From Harmothoe impar (Eukaryota > Annelida > Polychaeta > Phyllodocida > Polynoidae): a DNA stretch of 64,000 nucleotides. Position 1 is the first letter of the stretch, and each line of letters opens with the position of its first letter. The notes beneath the pieces are model-generated. The model saw nothing but the letters and a program-made list of their open reading frames with translations. It did no database searches and was not told the origin of the DNA. This document shows, piece by piece, positions 1-10,800 of the stretch. The stretch spans positions 13,467,910-13,531,909 of the forward strand of contig OX381721.1 in the NCBI GenBank assembly GCA_947462335.1, given 5' to 3'. Both the position numbers and the translations under genes were made by a program.

Positions 1-125
1 ACTCCGCGCGGAGTTCCGCGGAGTCATCCTCTCGCGGCAGGTCTCGCGAGAGGCGAGATCCGCACCGCCCGGATGAACACCATAACAAAGACGCCATCTT
101 GACTCCAACTCCGCATGCAGACGAC

Positions 126-1389
126 ATGGAAGCAGACGGGTTGTATCACTGTACCTTGTGTGATAAGACCTTCACTAAGTCGTGTAATCGAGCAAGGCAC
201 GTCAGAGAACAGCATGCAGATGGCCAAGCCATGGGATGGCTGTGCCCCCGGGGCACAGGCACCAACCGATGCCGAGGAGGTAATGCAGGGGGGGTGTTTG
301 CCGCCGTGCGGAAAAGAGACTTAAGGAGACACCTGGAGGGCTATCACCGGGACCCTAAGCATCCCTGGGTAACCGGAGAGAAACCCATGCCAGACAAACA
401 CCCGATTGACCCCACCCTCCGCCGTGCCTCCTCTACTTCCCCAGCATCCGCGGCCAGGGAGACGGCACCCTCGCCGTCTGCGGAGTCGGCCAGCCGCCGA
501 CGGTCCTCCACACCAGCCCGGGGTTCCAGCAGCCGGAGGGAGAGCAGCGCCTCCGCCAGTAGGAGCCTCGACTCCGCAGCCCGGCCCACTACCTCTGCCA
601 ACAGCAAGTCGTCCACTGCCGGTAAGAGTAAGACCACCTCCTCGTCTTCAAAAGCTGTCCCTAGCGTGGTGGTGGTGCCGAATCGATCGTCTCCCAGGGT
701 GGAGGAGAAGAAAGCCCGAGAGCGACAACAGGCTGCGGAGTCATCTGCGGAGTTGGGTAGGAAGGTAGCCACCACCTCAAAGGGCACTCCCACCAGCTCC
801 TCCAGGAAGACCTCCTCCACCTCGTCCACCGGCTCCACCTCTACCTCCACCAGCTCCTCCAGGAAGACCTCCTCCGCCTCGTCCACCGGCTCCACCTCTA
901 CCTCCACCAGTTCCGCCAGGAAAACCTCCTCCACCTCATCTACTGGCTCCACCTCTGCCTCAGCCAGAAAGCGGGGGGGAGAAACGGAGGAGGGCACACC
1001 GGGTGGTAAGAAAAGGAAGGAGACAGTGGTCATGCTACCCCCAAATAAACCCCCGGGACAGGCAGCAACTGATGAGGAAATGGGGCTGCGGGTGCCGGTG
1101 GTGATACTGACCCGTACCCCCACAAAGGCGGAGCGAAAGCAACCCCCAACCAAAACACCGGAAGAGATGGAGGCGGCACCATCGGGCAGCGAATCCACCC
1201 TAACGGCCTCCGAGCAGCTCACCACCTCACCCCTGCAGGGAGAGCGGGCGGACTCGCTGGGCCCCTCACCCGGGTTCAGCCTGGGCTCGCCTGAAGGCCG
1301 ACCGGCGGCCAGCATCTCCTCCGAGGCAGAAGCGGCACTGGCCGCCACCAACCTCATGGCGATGGGGACCCCGGGCGGGCAGTCGCCAC
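126..1389 (+). pseudogene. C2H2 zinc-finger, low-complexity ORF, 5' part (mobile-element-like)
   Basis: The reading frame opens at ATG 126. It encodes a classical C2H2 finger at about residues 8-30 (C-x2-C-x12-H-x4-H) and then a second, divergent Cys/His stretch with a C-terminal H-x4-H (about residues 38-75). The rest is Ser/Thr/Pro-rich and includes three near-identical 60-bp coding repeats around 785-960 (SSRKTSS..STGSTSTS type). The frame stays open to 1625, but coding character appears to move to another frame after the 13-C run at 1389-1401. I therefore read this as the front half of one broken ORF. The family is not recognised. A nucleic-acid-binding gag/ORF1-like protein of a retroelement is the best guess, from the zinc finger plus disordered tail and the decayed surroundings. 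Confidence 0.45.
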
Positions 1390-1401
1390 CCCCCCCCCCC
1401 C

Positions 1402-2793
1402 ACGGATCAGCCAGAGGACGAGGAAACATCGCAAGAGAGGGCCCGCCGCCTGCAGGAGCGAATGCGCATCTACTTAAGCTTTGGGGACACTCCAGAGGAG
1501 AAGGAGGCTCTGGTAGCAGCAGGAGTTCCCCCTCCCACCGGAAGGTCGCTCACCCAGACCCTCTCCTCCCCTGCGCAGACTTCCCCAGGTCTTTTTATTC
1601 CGCACAGCGCGGGGTACGTCATTGAGGTGGAAGAGCCCCCCCCGCGCCCCCCAGTGCGATACCACCGTATAGCCCTCTCCGAGGAGGAAGAGGAGGGGGA
1701 GGAGCAAGTGACGCGCACCACCGTCACCATCTCCCCACGGGAGGTAGCAGGCGGAGAGTCGCCACGCCCGGAACAGTCCCCACCTCCGGAGGGAGAACCA
1801 GACGCTACCATCCCCGGCACGTCCACCCCCACGACTGGAGAGGCCGACACGCGGAGGGTGGTGCCCGCGACGCCTCAGGTAGCCGGCGAGCTTTTTATCA
1901 TGACCGCCAACCTGATGGTACATCTCCTGGCTATGTGGGATGGCTCGGGGGACGTAGTCTGGCAGGAGGGGCGCAGCGACGACGGGCAGTGGAACAACTC
2001 TCTGGTAACACTGTTGCCACCCAGCAACCCCACGCACAGAGTAGTGTTTTACCCTTATGATCCCACCCGGCCCCCTACGTCTACCCCCTTGAGGGAACCA
2101 GACGAACCCCACCCCCCACCCAACCCCCACCTGGACGCTCTAGTACAGGATTTCCCCCCTGCAGCGGCACCAGAGGAGTGGCGGTCACCAGAAGACAGCC
2201 ACCCGCGGCGTAAGCTGCAGAAGGAGTCCGCCAGACCGGAGACGTCGGCGGAAAGGGTGGTGCCCCCGGCGCCCACTCAGAAGTGGGGAGGGCTGCAGGG
2301 GACAGCAAAATATCACCAGAAGGTGGCGGAGGAGCAGCGACTGGGGGGAACGCGAACCAGGCCACTCCGCACACCCACCAGCGCTCGACGGCAAAGACAC
2401 TCCCCGAGCTCTCGCCCAGGGAGTCGCCCCCCTTCAGCCGCCCGAGTGCTAGGATCCCACTGGCACGGGCCCACGGCAGATCCACCCGCCTGGATGCCGT
2501 GGTGGTTTGTCTCCGGTAGGGAGCCAAACCGGCTGGAGCGGTGGGCTGCATTTTTACTCCCCCCCCATCTCCATGGGGGAGGAATTTGCGGCCACCGGGG
2601 GCGACGTATCCAGCCGTCTCCGTGTGATTGGCCCGGGGACCTACAATGTCATAGCTTCAATAACGACCAGATACCGGCTCCTTCAGGACGAGCGGAGGCC
2701 ACGACCACGCAAGGTGAGTTCGCCATCCAGCCTGATAATTACCAGATGGGACGAGAGGGAGGGGAAGCCGTAACGAGGAAGGGAGGGGAATGA
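1402..2793 (+). pseudogene. Continuation of the C2H2 ORF in the +1-shifted frame
   Basis: Immediately behind the poly-C run, the frame containing 1462 encodes a charged, natural-looking stretch (EDEETSQERARRLQERM, then a segment rich in Glu and Pro). It stays open to the TAA at 2791-2793. A small more hydrophobic patch at about 1890-2060 (ELFIMTANLMVHLLAMWDG) could be a folded part. From about 2400 the most protein-like frame changes again: 2400-2515 in frame 3, then 2545-2712 in frame 2, where GEEFAATGGDVSSRLRV is encoded. This implies further indels or a spliced structure. AAG|GTGAGT at 2710-2718 is a good splice donor. No domain is recognised and no reverse transcriptase is visible, so function is unknown. 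Confidence 0.35.
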
Positions 2794-3740
2794 AGCAGAC
2801 GCCAGAGGCCCGGTATAGGGCCCCGGGGCGGCGGAGGACCAGTACAGGACCTCTACGGGTAGTACTTAAGAAGGGGAGAAGTGATACTACCATCGTGAGC
2901 GCTACGGGAGGGAGGAATAAAAGAAGAGAGAAATCTTACCTGACCTTACCTTAAATTGTGTTGACTTGTAGGAAGGAGGAGGGTCCCCCCCTTGCCGTAG
3001 GGACGAGTAGTGACCCCGCAGCAAGTCCGGACGGAGCGGCCGGCGTGGAGGCACCAGTCATCCCCTCCACCCGTCATCTTCAACATCATCACCATCCACC
3101 ACCTCACCACCCTAGAAGTTCGGGCAGCACGTTTCCGGCAGCATTAGAGACTTAAGATCCCCACAGGGGACTCCGCACATGTTACGCATAGGTTATATCA
3201 TAAGCGAACTCCGCAGGAGTCGTACAGTTTTAAATATTATTATTGTTAGAGTAGGATCGAACCGATCTCATCGTTTATGACTGTAACTTCGCAGGAGCAG
3301 CGCTATAGGAATAAGCATGTTGAATCAAAAGTAACTAGAGTTAAGCCGCAGGGATACCACCATTTGTGATACGGTATTGCGGAGTCGCTATATTATCTCT
3401 ACTGTTCGATTAGGGAGGGAGGGTACAGCTGTAATTAACGAGGGAAGGGTGTAGCGGGAAGGAGCCGCTGCGGAGTCCGGAGCGCAGGAGTAGTTCGTCC
3501 GCCGCCCACCAGAGGGCGCCTCCGTAGCGAGCCCTATATTAGGGCGCGCTGCGGAGTCGTGCCTCAGTCTACTTTGGCTCAAGCTTGGCGACGGGCGTAC
3601 TCCCTGAGCTCCTAACTCCGCAGTTGGTCATAAGAACTGTCGATGTGCCTTATGTATAATTAATAACCTCTAGTCAAGCACTTTCCTGAATACAAGCCTT
3701 TATTCATAAACTGTCTGTGTTCTCGTGTTCCTTGCATTCC
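2794..3740. other. Non-coding tail of the left element, LTR-like in texture
   Basis: No ORF of note. Between 3165 and 3625 the word CTCCGCA or its complement TGCGGAGTC recurs about eight times at 40-90-bp spacing. The same word opens the window as the palindrome ACTCCGCGCGGAGT. The right end (AATACAAGCC, a TTTATTCATAAAC stretch and a pyrimidine-rich run up to about 3760) reads like an R-U5 region of an LTR, but I could not find a second LTR, so this stays a suggestion. Confidence 0.2.
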
Positions 3741-3769
3741 CCAGCCGGCCTTAGTCTTTCTATTACAAT

Positions 3770-4070
3770 ATGTATGCGGGTCAGACACAGGCTAGGCTGA
3801 TGGACAGATGTCAGGCACATCTGAGAAACATCAGAACCAATGTTGAAACGAGTATCGTTGGTGCTCACTTCAACTCAGCCTTCCATAAAAAAATGGATGA
3901 TTTGGAGATCTACGTTGTAGACTTCATAATGCTCACCCCAAGAGTGACAAGGCTGCCTTCTTGAGGAATCTCATTGAGTTCAATTGGATTCAGAGACTCC
4001 ATTCAAATGCACCCCTAGGGTTGAACATAGCCGATGCACCCTTTAGTGCTGGCTTAACTGAGATGCTTTT
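3770..4070 (+). pseudogene. Penelope-like element fragment: GIY-YIG endonuclease domain, frameshifted
   Basis: Frame 2 from 3770 encodes YAGQTQARLMDRCQAHLRNI followed by VGAHFN and a DLEIYVVDFI segment. Then the frame breaks at about 3928. In frame 1 the match resumes with NAHPKSDKAAFLRNLIEFNW, an IQRL motif and a PLGLNIADAP ending. In order these are the hallmarks of the GIY-YIG endonuclease tail of Penelope-like retroelements: the Y-x-GQT core, R and H of the helix, VG-HFN, H-x(n)-D, the E-x-x-WI motif and PLGLN. The reverse transcriptase is absent, so this is a 5'-truncated copy with one frameshift. Confidence 0.7.
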
Positions 4071-4079
4071 GATTGGGGT

Positions 4080-7040
4080 ATATTGTACGACCTACCCCAC
4101 AATAACACCCATCCGCCGACTAGGCCTATGCACACCTAGATACTCCAACCTAGCGCCGTCAGAAAATTTTTATTAACATTTTCGGCATGTCTGGTATTTA
4201 GGCCTAGCGGAAAATCAATAAGGGGAAAATTTAGGCCTAGCCTATAACTCCGTACGGAACACCCATAGATTATTCTACATACTCTAGCTCCAAAATTATT
4301 TGCTATAAATAATTTATTCCATAATAACTGCATGGAATAAGGGTTAAAGCGATGTATTGGAGCTAAATGTAATATCCTAGAAGATGACTGTGCAGGAAAC
4401 AGTTCCTTTCCCACAACATTGCCATAGATACCACTAACATCCTCCTTCAAACCGCTACAACAATAATGAATAATATACATTAGGCTGTCCTGTGCAGAAA
4501 CAAATAAATTATGTTCTATCTAATAACCAAGGATAGTGATCTGATAAGGATGAAATATAAAAATTAGAAAATGATAAACCCTACCTGGGTTGATTGAAAA
4601 TGGTTTAAAACCATACTGTGATCTCCCACGTGTAACCCCACTGGTAGATTGTCTAGAGAAACCTTTGCAGAGCACATTGTAGTAGTGTGAGTCTCAGAGA
4701 GGTAGAGACTACCTCTGGGTTAGAAAGATGTTATCCGTGTATTACTGCTTAGAACTATTGAGTGTTGGGGAAGCCCTGAGTGTGTCCTCGTGTCCTCCAT
4801 GTGTGTGGTGAGGGAGCAGTCCCCGGTCGGTACAGACCGTGCTGCATGCAGGCTGGGTACACTAACCAATACGAGTTATTGTTATGGAATGAGCAGCTCA
4901 CGTAATGCTGGAACTGGTCACCCCGTGTAGGCAGCCATCTTGTCACATTATAATCGGGTTACCCGGTCGGGTTACCTATGAGTGAAACTCGGTCCTGTGC
5001 TTATGCACAGGAGAATAACCAGACCAGTAATATATAACATCAACTACGTCTATAGTGAGTTAGAGTTTGAGCTTATTCTGGCATTTAAAGTGGCATAGTC
5101 CGATGATTAGCACTCAAAATAAATTTATCAGTTTTATGCTCAACTTTAGACTGAGCGCACGCTATAACAGTATAAGTCCACCAGTTGAAAAATACACTGT
5201 AAAAGGCTATACCTGTGTTCATGGGGCTCTCTTATTGCCCATCAATGATATTTTATTGTGCCTCATCGTTTAAATATGATATCATAATGACTTTTTGAAT
5301 ATATTTAAGTATAATTTAGAATAAGGGGGGAAATCGGACCATGACACTTTAGATACGTTGGATTACATTGAACAAAGACATGCAGGTACAATATCTTTCC
5401 TCTGTGCATTGAACATCAGAAGAGGTTGTTTCTTTTCTAATAAACGTACACGTTTGGTACATATTGATGTATCATCTCCATATCATTATTGTGCTAATGT
5501 GTTATGACATACAATGAAACATGGGGATTTTATTGGGGGCGGCACAGGTGGGAGATGACCGGTGATATGATACCAAGTGGCAGTTTATGATCGAATTAGC
5601 ATGGAAGTTCGGCTAGACACATTGCCTTTCATACAATCACAATCATTGCATTATATATTTTCACATTCAATTTTGAGGTCGGCTTTCATTGAGTGTACAG
5701 CTATATATGGGCAATATACGTTATGCTACATATTTGTATGTACGATATTCCTGAGTTTTCAAAGAGGGCAGGTATTCAGAGCTGGGCACATGACCATCAT
5801 ACATTTCTTGGTTCAAGGTGCTTTCAGCATAGGTTTTAACACAGTTTACTCCAGGATAGAGCACAACCAAATCAACTGAATCAATTATCAATATAAACAT
5901 AATTTCCGCATACAATTATTCCAAAGTAATCATGAGGTAGAGCGTACATCTAATTCCCAAACACAATTTACAAAATTGGGCCAAAGGTTGATTTATTGTT
6001 CTGTGCTGGGAATCGTGTAATTATGTATAAAGTATCTAGCCTTTTCTATCTGTATTGATGCGGGCCTAAAACCAACATTTCCTGACACATATGTTTGATA
6101 TATGATAGTAGACTAATTAGAGGGTATAATAGTATATTAGATTATCCTATGACATCGATGGTTACAATTGCTCGTTCGATTCCCAAAGATATACCATATG
6201 TTCTGCACTGGATCTAGGGTCAGTATTGATAAACAGTTCATAACTTTGGAATTAGTTACTTTAAACAGATTGATCTTTGAAAACCAGTTTGATAATTGTA
6301 CGAAACTCTTTAAATATTGATATAGCCACAAAAAAGACGGGATCATTATGATCCATATAATGTATTAGCAAGTTCTACAGAGTACCTAGAGCGTAACTGA
6401 GAAAACATCCTCGGACCCTCTTTATTCCAGACCATTCAAAAATATAAAGGAATCATTAGAACAGTTGTTGCAGGATGAGTATGGGATGTGTAGTTCTCTA
6501 CTGTTGCTAGGATAGTGGTGCCGTTGCATCCCATGATATCTGTGGTTCCTAATCAGGGCAGTGCCATGCGGGAGAGGTCAGCACACAGTCACACACGACA
6601 CCCTCCATAAATAACACATAATGGGTATAATCACATGACACATACACACGCTCTCCAACCACATGTAGGTACAATGTCTCTGTACAAGTGGATATCAACG
6701 TTGCCTACTGTGTTTGGAGATGTCTTATAAGCCCTCTCATAATTGTTGTATGCGATGTAATTTCTGCATTTGTCCTATTGTGTATACAATGGCATTACCA
6801 GTCATTGGTTGAGTTAAGTTCTGGTCACAATGACAGTGGTTGGATAACGTGTGCAATATACAATTATCACCAGTGCTGCATGTTAATCTGCTGTATAATA
6901 GGCCTGCGTTATAAGTATAGGCCAATTCTGCTTCTTTACTTTTGATAGGCCTACTCCTTGTGTAATATAATACTAATACCGTTTGCTCAAAAGGGGTAGG
7001 GCTATATTTTTTACGCCTTCCCCCTCAAGAAGGGTCTGAA
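4080..7040. other. AT-rich intergenic DNA, no gene seen
   Basis: About 3 kb of AT-rich sequence. Only short ORFs without recognisable motifs occur on either strand, and no tandem or terminal-repeat structure is visible. Confidence 0.6.
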
Positions 7041-7047
7041 TTTCTAA

Positions 7048-7374
7048 GGGAGTGTTCATTTATTAATTACAGCAGGGGGGGGGGTGGTGAGAGTTCGCGC
7101 AGAGACGCGAACATTTTTTATGCCCCCCCCTCTCAAGAGCGCGCGGAACGTTTTGAGATGACGATGACGAAGGCGCCGAAAAAATTTTGCCCACCCCCCT
7201 TTAAACTATAGTAACGCGCTGGCTTGTTTTGCTAAAAAGGGGCTACAATGTTTACACCCCCCCCCCCCCGCCCCTCAAGAGGGGTCAGAATTTTTTACAC
7301 CCCCCCCCCCCAGGAGGTGTCAGAAATTTTTGCGCCACCCCCCCCCCCCCCGTAACTAATAAATGGACACTCCC
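7048..7374. mobile_element. GC-run MITE, copy 1 (3-bp TAA target duplication)
   Basis: The element starts GGGAGTGTTCATTTATTA and ends with the inverted counterpart TAATAAATGGACACTCCC. Both sides carry TAA (7045-7047 and 7375-7377) in direct orientation. The interior is dominated by C and G homopolymers. A 3-bp TWA duplication is typical of PIF/Harbinger-type elements. No transposase is encoded, so it is non-autonomous. Confidence 0.65.
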
Positions 7375-7379
7375 TAACG

Positions 7380-7712
7380 CTCCTTCCAAGAAGAGTCGAC
7401 CTTTTTTTAAGCTAAACAATGGTGGGGGAGGGGGGGGGGGCTATGTAGGCCCTCTCAGCCTATTGCCTCCAAGCAACCCTAGCTTGAAAAACAGGGACAA
7501 CCCTATAGATCATTAGAACGTCCCCCCCCCCCCCCCCGCCTCCAAATTCTTGTTTTAATCGATTTTATATTTCTTGTTTAAATAGGCTTATGATTCACAC
7601 CTTAGCACTAGTCGCGCCGCACATTTCGTGTACCGCCGCACTGCATCGCTCGACCATGCGCCAGGGCGATGCTGGAGCAGTGCAGTGTATTGTGTTTACC
7701 GTTGCGACCAAT
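7380..7712. promoter_or_regulatory. Upstream region of the JAMM-KDZ gene
   Basis: A poly-G/poly-C-interrupted stretch is followed from about 7590 by a locally CpG-richer segment leading directly into the proposed start codon. There is no clear TATA box. I take it as promoter plus 5' UTR by position only. Confidence 0.3.
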
Positions 7713-7720
7713 ATGGCGGC
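7710..7720 (+). promoter_or_regulatory. YY1-type motif overlapping the start codon
   Basis: AATATGGCGGC matches the YY1 consensus AANATGGCGGC exactly. The ATG of the motif (7713-7715) is the proposed initiator of the JAMM gene. YY1 sites overlapping the initiator ATG are known from many TATA-less housekeeping promoters in animals. This supports both the start choice and a broadly expressed gene. Confidence 0.45.
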
Positions 7721-7877
7721 AAATGCAAACGTGATGGCTTGTCAGAGCAAACTCAAGGACCTTCCAAACAAGGTATCTGTGCCCCCGGACCTTTTGGATC
7801 AATTTACAGCATATTCTGCCCAAAACACATTGTATGGCCGTGAAACATTTGGGGCTCTGTGTGGTGTACAGGACAAG
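7713..7877 (+). CDS. Exon 1: N-terminus of the JAMM domain
   Basis: Residues 1-55, starting MAANANVMACQSKL. It includes the AMSH-like segment RETFGALCG with the catalytic Glu (E44). The donor AAG|GTAAGC at 7878 is strong and in phase 0. The frame is open further upstream (7590), but ATG 7713 has the better context and sits in a YY1-type motif. Confidence 0.75.
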
Positions 7878-10800
7878 GTAAGCCATTCTCTCAACTTCTT
7901 TCAACTTGTCAAATCAGGGCTGTCAACTGTCACGCAATTTACTATGATTAGGGATAACACAGGGCCGCGCACTTGAGCGGGTCCGTATCTGTCACACATC
8001 GATTTCGGCAACTAATAAACCCTCAAATATTTCATGCTTGAGGGTTCCGATGTAGAAATGCGTCACGATTCAGAATCTGGTATCAGAATTAATGTGCGAT
8101 TTAAGGAAAAAAAGATAGAGCTATATTTCTAACACCCGCAGTGACCGCAATTAGCATGCTTTGCGCGGAACTACCCAAATATGAAACTTAAGGGAGTGAT
8201 CATTTATTATCAACAGGGAGGGGGGGGGGTGGTGGGTTTGGGGGTGGGGTGGCAAAAAAATTTGGACCCCTTGACCGGGGGGGGGGGCAAACAAATTTAA
8301 CCTATTTTGAGCCAAAAAACCCGCGCGTTAATATGCTTCAAAGGGCCTGCGCGCGAGCCGATTTTCGACCCTAAGGGGGGAATATAAAATTTTGACCCCT
8401 TGACCGGGGGGGGGGTAATAAATTTTGCACGCTCCGCGCGGAAACCCACCGCCCCCCCTGTTGTTAAAAAATGATCACTTCCTAAATATTTTTAGAGATA
8501 AAAAGAATGGAATTCATGTGCATAGATCTATAAGGGAGGGTTCATTATTTATGGCAGGGGGGGGGGTGAGTGTTTGGCAAATCGAATACGTCAAAAATAA
8601 TTGGCCCCCCCCCTCCGAATAGGTTGAAAAAAAAAGGCCCCCCCCCTCCGAATAGGTTGAAAAAAAAGCGCCCCCCCCCCCCCTCACCCTGGATCGTTTT
8701 CAACTTAATTACAAAAACGATGTTGGTGTCTACTAATTGTATGCATTTAATCCTGGGCACTTTTTTACCTACAATTTACTACCTTGCAACAAATACATCC
8801 ATTCGTAAGGTGTTTTAGTGTAAACGTCTCATGATACTATCTGGTGAGTGATAATAGTCAAACCTCAGACACTTGACTTACATTCCGTTGAGTTTAAGGG
8901 CCCCAGTGCTTATAAATTGGAAGCTCCCATACCCTCAGTGCTTACATGAGGCCGGCACTTTTTTGAAGACTGACAAAACGGTGGGCTATTCTGAGTGTCA
9001 AAAGTGATGCAGTGAGAAATTTGATGGGAGTTTGAGGAAAATTTTGAAAATATTGACATAATTTGGTAAAATATAACACAGGCTGTTACCAAAATTCGCG
9101 ACATTTCAACGTACTAAATTCGCGACATTTTTAGGAATACCCCTAAAAAAAAAGGCCCCCCCCTAAGAATAGGGTAAAAAAAAAAAGGCCCCCCCCCCTT
9201 TGAATACCCCTAAAAAAATTTGCCCCCCCCTCAAATGCTCACCCCCCCCCTGCCATAAATAATGAACCCTCCCTAATAGCTAATTTTGACGTTTTTATGG
9301 AGATTCATCAAACAATAGGTAATGAAAGCCTGTTTTGATTAAGAGCCGGTTTGTATGAATCTCCATTTTTCTTTCATTGCGAAAACTGTTCTTTTGGGCT
9401 TTGATCTCTGTCGGTAAGTGTGGCAGGTAACCTGATATGAATTGAATTGAATTGCTAGCGGCCAACCCTTTTGGGTACATGGTATGGTCCGGGACTGTGA
9501 CTGGCAGTGTTTGTGTACGTGTACGTGTATGTGTTGATGTTGAATCGCCGTGTTTAGATGTTGCATAGCCGAGGTTTGATGTTGAATTGCCGATTTTTCA
9601 TGTTGAATCGCCGAGTTTCAATGTAAAATCGCCGAGATTGATCATACATCGCTTTTTCTGCTATTTTCGCTCACGACCAGTTTGCCAGTTTCGGTTTGTA
9701 CGCTTGGTCAGCAGTGCTTTCTACCCCCTATCTACCCCCCCCCCACACACACACACACATACACATATCTGTTCTACATGTTGAATCGCCAAGATTTGCT
9801 GTAGAATTACCGATTTTTGGGAGTTTATTGTTAAAATGCCGAGTCGGCGAGTGTGGTCTTGTAGGCGTTTTGTGTCGATACTGGGCACCACCTAGCGTTT
9901 TTTGATGGTACTGGGCGCCACCTAGCGTTTTCTGATGTTACTGGGCGCCACCTGTCGTTTTCTGATGGTACTGGGCCTCCTACATTCGCAATACACATCC
10001 ACTTCATTATTAGACAACACGTTTTTTCCCCTCAGATTTTTACACACACCCCCCCCCAACACACTGTAGACCTTCTTATACGCACATAGAAATAGGTTAT
10101 GTTGGCCTCAAAGGTTAACCATATGGTGGATGTCGTCTGCTGTAGCTCTCTGCTTATAACAGGCCACCACAAGCCTCACACATACCCCTTTTGTCATTAG
10201 AAAGTCGAATGAGTGATCTAATTTTAGTACAATACGTTATTTCTCATTTCTGACAGCAGAATCGTAATCCCAAGGAAAAAACGGCCCACTTTAAGAGGTC
10301 ACATGCCTTATTTTATCAAATTCCAGGCGAGCAGGTGGGGGTGGGCAAGCAGGTGGGTGTGGGCAAGCAGGTGGTTGGGGGCAAGCAGGTGGCTGTGGGC
10401 GTCGTCACACGCCAGCCCGTAAACGCCGCCTTACCTCTCAGCCAAAAAGTGAGTCGGTCAGAGCGTAAACTGCAGCGGCATATATCTTTTTTGCCGTGTC
10501 TGTCGGCTACGGGCGGCGTACGTTGCAGATGATTTTGGCTGTAGTTGAGCAGGTGGCTGTGGGAAAGCAAGTGGCTAGGGGCGAGCAGGTGGCTGTGGGC
10601 GTCAGCGCCCGGCAGCGTGTCACCGCTGTTTTACGTCTCGGCCGAAAAGCCAGTCGATCGGAGCGTCAGCAGCGACATCATCGCCATTTCCGTTTCGCCG
10701 TGTCGGTCGGCTGCGGGGCGGCGTGTGCTACGTGTCCATGCCTTTGCCGTCGATCCCCTGTCCCCCTGCCCCCGTTCTCTGTTTATCCCGTTCTCCCTTT

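Noticed and set aside
344..1429. 361-codon reverse-strand ORF opposite the zinc-finger ORF
   Set aside because: Its Val/Glu/Ser-rich content mirrors the Ser/Thr/Pro-rich + strand frame and it has no domain; the zinc finger supports the + strand.
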